Shown piece by piece: positions 29,999 through 36,132 of a DNA stretch of 40,903 bases. A model generated the notes under the pieces. That model worked only from the letters and a program-made list of their open reading frames with translations, had not been told where the DNA came from and did no database searches. Source of the stretch: a virus; the IMG/VR virus record IMGVR_UViG_3300045931_000083, positions 1 through 40,903 of that record; one strand, written 5' to 3'. A program made the translations under genes and the position numbers. The first letter of the stretch is position 1. Every line of letters starts with the position of its first letter.

Positions 29999-30545
29999 GG
30001 ATATGGGTGAACGCATACGAATGGCGCGGAAGGCTCGCGGCCTATCACAGGCCGGGCTGGGGAAGGCTGTCGGTATTTCCCAGCCTGCAGTCCGCAAGAT
30101 TGAGAGCGGGAAGACCGTCCGGTCTCGCTATCTACAGGACGTCGCGGATTACCTAGGGATCGAACATGCCGAGGTGCCGATCGTCGGTTATGTCGGCGCC
30201 GGCGCACAGACACACTTCTTCGCAGATGGCTTAGATCCTTTTGAAACTGTGACAGCGCCGGCTGGCTCTACAAGTCGGACGGTCGCGCTGGAAATACGAG
30301 GCGAGAGCCTTGGGGCATTGTTCGAGCATTGGCTGGTGTTCTACGACGATATTCGCTCGCCGGTGACGAATGACCTTATCGGAAAGCTCTGCGTCGTGGG
30401 ATTAACTGACCAGAGTGTTCTGATCAAACAAATAAAGCGGAGCAAGAGTCACGGGCTTTTCCATCTTTTGTCGCAGACCGAGCCGCCGATTCTCGACGTA
30501 GCTCTGTCCTGGGCCGCCAGGGTCAAGAGCATGGTGCCGAGATGA
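29997..30545 (+). CDS. CI-like S24 phage repressor
   Basis: The start is ATG 29997 (ATG 30003 is next in frame), because upstream codons would lie in the operator region. The 182-residue product has an N-terminal HTH, IRMARKARGLSQAGLGKAVG ISQPAVRKIESGK. A LexA/S24-like domain follows: VPIVGYVGAGAQ, GESLGALFEHW (catalytic Ser in GES) and VLIKQIKRSK (catalytic Lys). Ala-Gly in VGAG is a possible self-cleavage region. It should hold the prophage silent by binding the ATAAC-N4-GTTAT operators and be inactivated in the SOS response. It is divergent from the Cro-like gene. Confidence 0.9.
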   Translation: MDMGERIRMARKARGLSQAGLGKAVGISQPAVRKIESGKTVRSRYLQDVADYLGIEHAEVPIVGYVGAGAQTHFFADGLDPFETVTAPAGSTSRTVALEIRGESLGALFEHWLVFYDDIRSPVTNDLIGKLCVVGLTDQSVLIKQIKRSKSHGLFHLLSQTEPPILDVALSWAARVKSMVPR

Positions 30546-30898
30546 GGATACTTTTCCTCTTCGGCGTGCTCCTAATCCTCGGCGGGATAGCTGCCTTCGG
30601 CGTGGCAAAGAGCGCCATCCACGAAATTCTCGGGACGCTAGGCATCGGCTTCGGACTGCTGATCTGCGGCCTTGGCGTTCTTGCTTCGCGGCTCGAAAGC
30701 AACCTGGAGGAGCTCCAGGCGGTCAAGCGGTCGCTGTTCAAGATCGCTCACCCGGAGGTTCGCTGGCCGCCCTTGTCGCCCAATGCAATCGTTCACGAAG
30801 AGCGCCGGGAAGGCGTGTTGTGGAGGATGCGGGCCGACGGCGCATGGGAATTCAGGAAGCGCGGACGCTGGCAGTCAGCCACGCGGCCAACGCCGTGA
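30542..30898 (+). CDS. two-helix membrane protein coupled to the repressor
   Basis: The ATG at 30542 overlaps the repressor stop (ATGA). The 118-residue protein has two membrane helices, about residues 3-22 (ILFLFGVLLILGGIAAFGVA) and 30-50 (TLGIGFGLLICGLGVLASRL). A cytoplasmic charged tail follows with GVLWRMRADGAWEFRKRGRW. Being co-transcribed with the repressor means it would be made in lysogens. Superinfection exclusion is a common role for such genes, but no family is recognised here. Confidence 0.75.
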   Translation: MRILFLFGVLLILGGIAAFGVAKSAIHEILGTLGIGFGLLICGLGVLASRLESNLEELQAVKRSLFKIAHPEVRWPPLSPNAIVHEERREGVLWRMRADGAWEFRKRGRWQSATRPTP

Positions 30899-30908
30899 GG
30901 ACTTGGCA

Positions 30909-31301
30909 ATGAAGTTCAAGACGCTGACCGGCGGCGGCTTCGACCACAGCACCGGCATCCTAACGCTCCAGGGCACAAATTCTCTCAACAAGCCCGCGAC
31001 TGTGGAACTACCGATATTTGACGCTGGACGGTTTGCAGCCGAGTTGGTCGCTGTGCTGTTCCGCCAGCCGGACAATCGGCCGGCAAAAACCCTGGTGGTC
31101 GACGACGTAGTATTCTCCACACAGGGTTCTGCGGCAGATGGCTATGATCTTACCTTCACCTTCGGCCTCGGCGCTGGCCTGAAGATCTCCTTTTCCCTTT
31201 CAGCGGCGACGCGGTCCCCGGCTCGTGTCGAGGCGATCCAGGCTCACATTGATCAAGCCATTGCAGATATGAAGCGACCCGACGACCCGGTGCTGCAGTA
31301 A
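30909..31301 (+). CDS. unknown lysogeny-operon protein
   Basis: The ATG at 30909 is ten bases after the preceding stop. The 130-residue soluble protein reads MKFKTLTGGGFDHSTGILTL and later LPIFDAGRFAAELVAVLFRQ, with a long beta-rich part and a C-terminal helix. No family can be named. It is the last gene of the repressor operon and is followed by a hairpin terminator. It is probably expressed in the prophage state, so a conversion or exclusion role is possible but unsupported. Confidence 0.7.
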   Translation: MKFKTLTGGGFDHSTGILTLQGTNSLNKPATVELPIFDAGRFAAELVAVLFRQPDNRPAKTLVVDDVVFSTQGSAADGYDLTFTFGLGAGLKISFSLSAATRSPARVEAIQAHIDQAIADMKRPDDPVLQ

Positions 31302-31303
31302 TT

Positions 31304-31335
31304 GACACCGACCAGAGGTCGGGTCCCTTTTCCTT
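31304..31335 (+). terminator. terminator of the repressor operon
   Basis: The stem CCGACC-AGA-GGTCGG (31308-31322), extendable outward to GAC/GTC with one bulged base, is followed by a pyrimidine stretch with TTTT at 31328-31331. It lies just after the TAA at 31299. The U-tract is imperfect, so termination may be partial. Confidence 0.5.
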
Positions 31336-31403
31336 CACCCTCAGAGTCAAGTTCGCCATCCTTGCCTCCTCCGCGGCGACGAAGAATAGCACCGAAAATA
31401 TTT

Positions 31404-31417
31404 ATAACGAAAGTTAT
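31404..31417. promoter_or_regulatory. distal repressor operator abutting the rightward -35
   Basis: ATAACGAAAGTTAT is a perfect dyad. Its final T is the first T of TTGACA of the rightward promoter. Confidence 0.75.
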
Positions 31418-31445
31418 TGACAAACGATAACGTCGGTTATAGCCC
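31417..31445 (+). promoter_or_regulatory. rightward early promoter
   Basis: TTGACA (31417-31422) is followed by AACG, then operator ATAACGTCGGTTAT, giving a -10 near TATAGC (31438-31443). The spacing equals that of the leftward promoter. It drives the block 31553-37202. The -10 is an inference from architecture. Confidence 0.6.
31427..31440. promoter_or_regulatory. distal repressor operator in the rightward promoter spacer
   Basis: ATAACGTCGGTTAT is a perfect dyad, 23 bases centre to centre from the upstream site. It equals the spacing in the proximal cluster. Confidence 0.75.
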
Positions 31446-31452
31446 TTTCGAA

Positions 31453-31527
31453 CGTCATCCCGAGAGACGCCTCCTCGAGTACGGGATGACGACGGTGGGG
31501 CCGGACACCGCCGCATCGTCCGGCCCC
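31453..31527 (+). promoter_or_regulatory. two tandem hairpins in the rightward early leader
   Basis: Stem one is CGTCATCCCG/CGGGATGACG (31453-31462, 31482-31491, 19-base loop). Stem two is GGGGCCGGAC/GTCCGGCCCC (31497-31506, 31518-31527, 11-base loop). Both have ten perfect pairs. No U-tract follows, so they are not typical terminators. The remaining leader to 31552 holds the ribosome-binding site GAAGAAGGAA. Confidence 0.55.
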
Positions 31528-31552
31528 GCCGCCTCCAACCGAAGAAGGAACC

Positions 31553-31903
31553 ATGATGAACACCACTATCAAAACCGTCGGCGGCGCGGCCGCCCTCCTC
31601 CTCGTCCTCACCGCGATCGCCATGAAGGATCGCGGCCAGGCGTCGTCGACCTCGTCGCCGGCGCGCAGCACCAACGAGATCACCCTGACGCGAACGATGA
31701 AGGACGACATCGGCGCCGCGATCCGCGCCCGCGGCTTCCTCTGCCCCGAGCCGCATCTCGCCTGGTTTCAGGGAACAGATGCCTACGGCGACGTGACCCA
31801 GATCTGGTGCGGGCCGGTCGGGACGACGGACGTCTACGACAACGACGGGTTCCGCGTCACGACCCGCACCGACGGCTTCCTCAAGATCGAGCCCTGGGAA
31901 TGA
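31553..31903 (+). CDS. signal-anchored small protein, first gene of the rightward early operon
   Basis: ATG 31553 follows AAGAAGGA. The 116-residue product has an N-terminal hydrophobic segment (VGGAAALLLVLTAIA, residues 9-23) after a short basic start, so it is exported or membrane-anchored. Then come DDIGAAIRARGFLCPEPHLA WF and IWCGPVGTTDVYDNDGFRVT, with two Cys that could pair in the periplasm. No family is recognised. As the first gene after the early promoter it may affect the host envelope at the start of infection. That role is inference. Confidence 0.7.
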   Translation: MMNTTIKTVGGAAALLLVLTAIAMKDRGQASSTSSPARSTNEITLTRTMKDDIGAAIRARGFLCPEPHLAWFQGTDAYGDVTQIWCGPVGTTDVYDNDGFRVTTRTDGFLKIEPWE

Positions 31904-32136
31904 CCGATCCCGAGATCGCTGCCCGCGCCCAGAAGGCGCTCGACGCCGCGGCGGACAAGCTCCGGTCGGCGCCGGCGGCGTCCCGCGACTTCGGCTACGA
32001 CCCGGCCAGCCTCACCCGAGCCGTGGGCGAGCGTGTCCTGTCGCTGTGCGAGCGCCGCCGCGCGATCAAGGCTCACGCCGACGCGCGGGACCGCGTGCTC
32101 GGCTACGACCCGAACGACGGCCCGGAGGCCGCTTGA
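31900..32136 (+). CDS. small early protein
   Basis: ATG 31900 overlaps the preceding stop (ATGA). The 78-residue helical protein reads MTDPEIAARAQKALDAAADK and ERVLSLCERRRAIKAHADAR DRVLGYDP. It is likely a small three-helix protein with no catalytic motif. A comparable YDP repeat occurs twice (FGYDPASL, LGYDPNDG). Function unknown; probably co-translated with its neighbours. Confidence 0.65.
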   Translation: MTDPEIAARAQKALDAAADKLRSAPAASRDFGYDPASLTRAVGERVLSLCERRRAIKAHADARDRVLGYDPNDGPEAA

Positions 32137-32137
32137 G

Positions 32138-33139
32138 ATGGAGCACATCGGAGACGTTGCCGCCCGCGTGGTCGACCGCCTCGATCCGTATTTTTTCTGG
32201 CGCGAGAAACTGGCGGGGCGCGACCCCGACCCAGTGGAACCGCGCACCGATATGCCCTGCGGTTTTTTCCGTTTGAGATCCGGCGAGCCGCTGGCGGTGT
32301 GGATCGCCGGCAACGAGCGCGCTGCGCTCCGTGGCTTCCGCGGCTCCGAGCGGATTATGGCGGTGAAGCATATGGAGGCGATGGCTGAAAACGGTGCCTT
32401 CGGCACCGCCGTCACCGAGGAGCTCTACCGCGCGGCTTTCGACGCCGGCTCCTGGCCCGACGATCCGCCCGACGTCGCCCCGACGATGGGCCACAATCTG
32501 CCGCTCGACGAATACGAGCGGCTCCGGCTCGAGATCGAGGCCGAGGTCGAGACCACCGCGCCGTTCCTGGCCAAGCCGATCCTGACCCAGGAGGACGCCG
32601 ACAAGTGCGCGACCTGGAAACGCCGCGTCGGCCTCCTCGCCAAGCAAGCCGACGAGGCCCGCGAAACGGAAAAGGCGCCGCACCTCGCGGCCAGCCGCGC
32701 CGTCGACGACCGCTGGCGCGCGATGATCGCCGATGCAAAGGACCTGACGTCGCGGCTCGCCAAGCAAGTCGAGGGCTGGCTGCTCAAGCAGAAGCGCGAG
32801 GCCGAGGAGCTCGCCCGCCGCGCCGCCGAGGAGGCCGAGCGGCTGATGCGGGAGGCCCGCGAGAAGGAGGGCGCCGAGCGCGAGGAGCTGATCCGCAAGG
32901 CGCGCGAGGAGGCGAAGGTCGCTGCGGAGCCGGCCCGGCCGATCGCCGGCCGGCCGAACATGCGCGTCTCGCTCCGCAAGAAGGTGCGGGCAAAGATCAC
33001 CGACTACGCGGCGGCGCACCTGGCGCTGCGGGATCACCGGGACATGCGCGAGCTCGTCGAGCAGCTCGCGAATAGGGCCGTGAAGGCGGGCGTCCCGCTC
33101 GCCGGCGTCGAGGCCGAGGAGTACGAGGAGGCGGCCTAA
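32138..33139 (+). CDS. long coiled-coil protein of the recombination block
   Basis: ATG 32138 has GAGG upstream and gives 333 residues. The N-terminal 110 residues look like a small separate domain (MEHIGDVAARVVDRLDPYFF ... MAVKHMEAMAEN). Then TMGHNLPLDEYERLRLEIEA begins a region with a long Ala/Glu/Lys coiled coil (residues 190-260). A C-terminal conserved-looking part follows, VSLRKKVRAKITDYAAAHLA and LANRAVKAGVPLAGVE. This C-terminal style is seen in phage proteins placed before RecT genes. It may be the partner of the annealing protein, but no nuclease motif is visible. Confidence 0.7.
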   Translation: MEHIGDVAARVVDRLDPYFFWREKLAGRDPDPVEPRTDMPCGFFRLRSGEPLAVWIAGNERAALRGFRGSERIMAVKHMEAMAENGAFGTAVTEELYRAAFDAGSWPDDPPDVAPTMGHNLPLDEYERLRLEIEAEVETTAPFLAKPILTQEDADKCATWKRRVGLLAKQADEARETEKAPHLAASRAVDDRWRAMIADAKDLTSRLAKQVEGWLLKQKREAEELARRAAEEAERLMREAREKEGAEREELIRKAREEAKVAAEPARPIAGRPNMRVSLRKKVRAKITDYAAAHLALRDHRDMRELVEQLANRAVKAGVPLAGVEAEEYEEAA

Positions 33140-33313
33140 ATGGATCACTATGAGGTCAGAAGCATCGCTGACGACGCCGCCCGTTCCGCGGTGAGGGAAG
33201 TGCGAGGCGATCTGGAATTCGAGATCCGGCGACTGAGCGATCGCATCGACGATCTCCAGTCCGCCGTTCGGGAAATCAGGGACGCTCTCTACCGCAAGGC
33301 CGACGCGACATGA
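33140..33313 (+). CDS. 57-residue coiled-coil protein before the SSAP genes
   Basis: ATG 33140 follows the TAA of the previous gene with no gap. The frame reads MDHYEVRSIADDAARSAVRE, then a heptad-rich stretch (EIRRLSDRIDDLQSAVREIR), ending DALYRKADAT. Its TGA overlaps the next ATG. It looks like a short dimeric coiled coil. Function unknown. Confidence 0.65.
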   Translation: MDHYEVRSIADDAARSAVREVRGDLEFEIRRLSDRIDDLQSAVREIRDALYRKADAT

Positions 33314-33531
33314 CCGACGAGCCGACGATCACCGTCTCGATGAGCCGCAAGGTCAATCTGGGCAATTTTGAAAGCGCGGATTGCTTTGTCTCGATCGGCG
33401 GCCTCAAGGCTGGCATGACGCCGGAGGAGATCGAGCCCCTCCTCGTCGTTGGCCGCTTCGGTTGGTCCCTCGCGCGGGAAGCCCTCATCGAGCAGATCAA
33501 AATTGCTCGAGGGAAGTGGGAAACCACGTGA
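33310..33531 (+). CDS. small early protein (MSRKVNLGNFES type)
   Basis: The 73-residue protein has ITVSMSRKVNLGNFESADCF VSIGGL, a segment often seen in small proteins of phage recombination and replication blocks. The C-terminal helix reads LAREALIEQIKIARGKW. It is coupled at both ends: ATGA with the previous stop and TGATG with the following nuclease. No biochemical function can be given. It has one Cys. Confidence 0.65.
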   Translation: MTDEPTITVSMSRKVNLGNFESADCFVSIGGLKAGMTPEEIEPLLVVGRFGWSLAREALIEQIKIARGKWETT

Positions 33532-34040
33532 TGCCGGCATTCCGAGATTTGACGGGTCAACGCTTCGGCCGCTTGGTTGTCATCGGCCTGGCGCCCAAGA
33601 AAGGAATTAGGACGAGATGGAACTGCCATTGTGATTGCGGTCAAGATTCTGTTGCGAGTTCCAGTGATCTGAGAACAGGGGACACTAGCAGCTGCGGCTG
33701 CTTGATGCGGCAGCGGGCGCGTGAAGCACACACAGTGCATGGCGATACGACACCACCGCGAACACCGGAATATCGCACTTGGCAAACCATGCTGACTCGC
33801 TGTCGCAATCCCAAACGCCGCGACTTCAAAGACTACGGCGGGCGCGGGATTACGGTTTGTGAACGTTGGGCAGAGAGCTATCAGGCGTTTCTCGCCGACG
33901 TCGGCCGTAGGCCGTCACCAAAGCATTCCATTGATCGCTACCCTGACAACGACGGGAACTATGAGCCCGGCAATGTGCGATGGGCCACACGTTCCGAGCA
34001 GGCAAGGAACCAACGTCCGAGAAGGAGGGCCAGAGAATGA
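33531..34040 (+). CDS. HNH/AP2-like homing endonuclease
   Basis: ATG 33531 overlaps the preceding stop. The 169-residue protein starts DLTGQRFGRLVVIGLAPKKG with a zinc-ribbon-like CHCDCG...CGC region. It then has PEYRTWQTMLTRCRNPKRRD FKDYGGRGI, CERWAESYQAFLADVGRRPS, and SIDRYPDNDGNYEPGNVRWA. This is the known layout of phage HNH homing nucleases with an AP2-like part. Its GC content is lower than the flanking recombination genes. It separates the small early protein from the RecT gene and is probably a recent insertion, though the ATGA couplings have been kept. Confidence 0.85.
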   Translation: MPAFRDLTGQRFGRLVVIGLAPKKGIRTRWNCHCDCGQDSVASSSDLRTGDTSSCGCLMRQRAREAHTVHGDTTPPRTPEYRTWQTMLTRCRNPKRRDFKDYGGRGITVCERWAESYQAFLADVGRRPSPKHSIDRYPDNDGNYEPGNVRWATRSEQARNQRPRRRARE

Positions 34041-35041
34041 GCAACGTCGCCACCGTCGACCGTCCGATCGGGCCGTCGATCACCGCCGCCATGGCCGAGC
34101 GCTATTCGATGGCGCCGGCCGCGTTCGAGCAGACGCTCCGCGCCACGATCATCCCGAAGGACTGCACGAAGGAGCAGTTAGCCGCCTTCCTCGTCGTCGC
34201 CCACGAGTACGGGCTGAACCCGATCCTGAAGGAGATCTACGCCTTCCCCGCCAAGGGCGGCGGCATCCAGCCGGTGGTGTCGATCGACGGCTGGGTGAAG
34301 CTCATGAACTCGCACCCGATGATGGACGGGATCGAATTCGACGACCACCTCGACGACAAGAAGCAGCTCACCGCGATCAGCGCCAAGGTCCACCGCAAGG
34401 ACCGCGCGCACCCGATCGTCGTCACCGAGTATATGGCCGAGTGCCGGCGCGCCACCGATCCGTGGAAGCAATGGCCGCACCGGATGCTCCGTCACAAGGC
34501 GCTGATCCAGGCGGCGCGCTACGCCTTCGGCTACTCGAACATCTTCGACCCGGACGAGGCCGAGAGGATGGGCGCGGACGTGAGCGGGATGCGCGACGTG
34601 TCACCGCCACCAGCCCCGCCGCCGGCGCCGCGGGTGATCGCCGCGACGCGCGACCCCGATCCCGAGATCCTCGGCGTCGAGGAAGATGAGGCACAGGAAC
34701 CCGCTGGGACGCCCGAGACGGTGCCCGAGCCATCCGGCCTCGACGGGCCGGGAAACGTCCCACCGCCCGCCCCTGCCCCGCCGGGAGGCGTTCCCGCGCT
34801 GACCGCCGCCGACAAGAAGACGCTCAAGGCATTTGCGGCGGAGTGCGCCAGCCAGAACACGCCCGAGGCGTTGCGTCGCGTGGTCGGCCGGTTCTGGAGC
34901 GCCAACGATCTCGGCGACGGTGACGATCGGCCGCTTGCCCGTGCCGCCGGAGAGATAAGCGGGGCACACCTCAAACGCACCACGGGCGAGAGCTCGCCGG
35001 CCGACGCCGACCAGGTGGTGAGGAAAGTGCTTCAGGGATGA
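34037..35041 (+). CDS. RecT/Bet-family single-strand annealing protein
   Basis: ATG 34037 has GAAGGAGGG upstream and gives 334 residues. The Bet/RecT core is clear: MAERYSMAPAAFEQTLRATI, IIPKDCTKEQLAAFLVVAHE YGLNPI, IYAFPAKGGGIQPVVSIDGW, then WPHRMLRHKALIQAARYAFG. It is followed by a Pro-rich linker (about residues 195-260) and a C-terminal helical part. The protein anneals complementary single strands in phage recombination. No lambda-Exo-like nuclease gene is recognised beside it; the upstream coiled-coil gene takes that place. Confidence 0.92.
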   Translation: MSNVATVDRPIGPSITAAMAERYSMAPAAFEQTLRATIIPKDCTKEQLAAFLVVAHEYGLNPILKEIYAFPAKGGGIQPVVSIDGWVKLMNSHPMMDGIEFDDHLDDKKQLTAISAKVHRKDRAHPIVVTEYMAECRRATDPWKQWPHRMLRHKALIQAARYAFGYSNIFDPDEAERMGADVSGMRDVSPPPAPPPAPRVIAATRDPDPEILGVEEDEAQEPAGTPETVPEPSGLDGPGNVPPPAPAPPGGVPALTAADKKTLKAFAAECASQNTPEALRRVVGRFWSANDLGDGDDRPLARAAGEISGAHLKRTTGESSPADADQVVRKVLQG

Positions 35042-35229
35042 CAGCCGCCTTCACCGCCAGAGAGAAGATGCAGGCTGCCCAACGCGAGGCTGGCTATCGC
35101 CGGTTCGTCTATCCGAAGCGGGTCGATGCGGGGAAGATGAAGCAGGCCGAAGCCGACCGGCAGATCGCAATCATGGACGAAATCGCGGCGGACTATGGCG
35201 CGCTCGCGGAAAGTGAGCGGTTGCTGTGA
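35038..35229 (+). CDS. small helical early protein
   Basis: ATG 35038 overlaps the RecT stop (ATGA). The 63-residue product reads MTAAFTAREKMQAAQREAGY, then RRFVYPKRVDAGKMKQAEAD RQIAIMDEIAADY. This is a compact pattern seen in small unknown phage proteins near recombination genes. There are no Cys or membrane helices. Function unknown. Confidence 0.65.
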   Translation: MTAAFTAREKMQAAQREAGYRRFVYPKRVDAGKMKQAEADRQIAIMDEIAADYGALAESERLL

Positions 35230-35267
35230 CCTATGCCAAGGGCACCACCGCCACATTGAAGGGTTGA
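35226..35267 (+). pseudogene. 13-codon remnant-like frame
   Basis: GTG 35226 shares GTGA with the preceding stop and opens VTYAKGTTATLKG before TGA. 'YAKGTT' resembles the N-terminus of a phage protein type I associate with this kind of block, so it may be the leftover of a deleted gene. It is too short to be sure. The remaining few bases to 35274 contain the next gene's leader. Confidence 0.25.
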
Positions 35268-35274
35268 GCCGGCC

Positions 35275-35520
35275 ATGACCGCCTACTCGCTCCCGCCCTG
35301 CATCTATCGCGACGCGTCCCTGGAAGCCTATCGCATTGACGCGAAGACCGGCAAGGAAACCCCCGTCACCATCCATCTGTGTGCGTGGCCCGACGCTTAT
35401 CCTGATCGGCTCGTCGACGCTCCCCGCTGGGTGAATCGCGTTATCGGGTCCGGGCTTGCCATCGACCCTGAGCGCGATTGCATCGACTGTCCAGCGCAGA
35501 CGACGAAGGTGCGGCCATGA
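35275..35520 (+). CDS. small Cys-containing early protein
   Basis: The 81-residue protein reads MTAYSLPPCIYRDASLEAYR, then GKETPVTIHLCAWPDAYPDR and a C-terminal DPERDCIDCPAQTTKVRP. Four Cys (one N-terminal, one central, a terminal CxxC) could form a metal site. It does not overlap the upstream frame. Nine codons of a mini-frame at 35517-35546 connect it to the next gene. No family is recognised. Confidence 0.6.
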   Translation: MTAYSLPPCIYRDASLEAYRIDAKTGKETPVTIHLCAWPDAYPDRLVDAPRWVNRVIGSGLAIDPERDCIDCPAQTTKVRP

Positions 35521-35542
35521 CCAGCCCGGAGCAGAGGCGGGG

Positions 35543-35950
35543 ATGACCGGACGGCCGCACAGCCGTGTGCACATGCTTCTGGTGGCCGCCGCTCGGCTTG
35601 AGCAGGACCACGCCAATCCGAAGCTGATCGCGGACCTGCGCGAGGCCGCAAAGAGCGAAACGAAGCGACGCGCCGAAGGTCGGGACTGGAGCGAAGAAGA
35701 CACCAAACGCATTGAGCGCCAGCGGACGATGTTCGCCCAACTACCTGTCTATGCGGCATGCGACCGGCTCAAGGCCGCGATGCAGCAGCGCGTCTATGAC
35801 CTGATGTGGGATGGCGACACGAACGGCGCCGACGCGCTCGCCGAGTTCCTGCCGAGCGTCGATGCCGATGCCGTGTTTGACGCCTGGGAGGCCGACACGA
35901 CGGCTCACGGCGATGTGCCGCGTTCGAAATGGTACGCGGGGGAGATATGA
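35543..35950 (+). CDS. unknown early protein of 135 residues
   Basis: ATG 35543 gives MTGRPHSRVHMLLVAAARLE, then a charged helical region (LIADLREAAKSETKRRAEGR) and MQQRVYDLMWDGDTNGADAL AEFLPS. It is soluble and has no known motif. The first 16 bases of the gene are almost the same as those of the following gene, so both begin MTGRP. This points to a small local duplication or a shared start cassette. Its stop overlaps the next ATG. Confidence 0.6.
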   Translation: MTGRPHSRVHMLLVAAARLEQDHANPKLIADLREAAKSETKRRAEGRDWSEEDTKRIERQRTMFAQLPVYAACDRLKAAMQQRVYDLMWDGDTNGADALAEFLPSVDADAVFDAWEADTTAHGDVPRSKWYAGEI

Positions 35951-36132
35951 CCGGACGCCCGCTCGATCTCACCGCCCGCCAAATCCGCGCCATCGCCAAA
36001 GGCGCGCGGGATGCCGGCTGCGTGGCCGAGGTCGTGATCGGCAAGACCGTCGTCCGCCTTATCCCCGAAGACCGCGCTATCCCCGAAGAGCGGAAACCCG
36101 AGGTTGACGGTCGAAAGGAGATCCGGCTGTGA
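35947..36132 (+). CDS. small protein before the integrase (possible excisionase-type accessory)
   Basis: ATG 35947 overlaps the upstream stop (ATGA). The 61-residue product reads MTGRPLDLTARQIRAIAKGA and AEVVIGKTVVRLIPEDR. This pattern is common in small proteins directly ahead of alphaproteobacterial phage integrases. Size and place fit a recombination directionality factor, but a winged-helix pattern is not obvious. The role is therefore only a suggestion. Its stop overlaps the GTG of the integrase. Confidence 0.6.
   Translation: MTGRPLDLTARQIRAIAKGARDAGCVAEVVIGKTVVRLIPEDRAIPEERKPEVDGRKEIRL

Noticed and set aside
31156-31358. Minus-strand frame starting MANLTLRVKEKGPDLW with a strong GGAGGAGG site
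   Set aside because: It overlaps the end of a convincing plus-strand gene and its terminator, and after about 22 residues becomes Arg/Gly/Ser-rich shadow sequence. At most it is a truncated remnant.
31497-31527. Rho-independent terminator
   Set aside because: The stem is strong but no U-tract follows, and it stands before the first gene of an operon.
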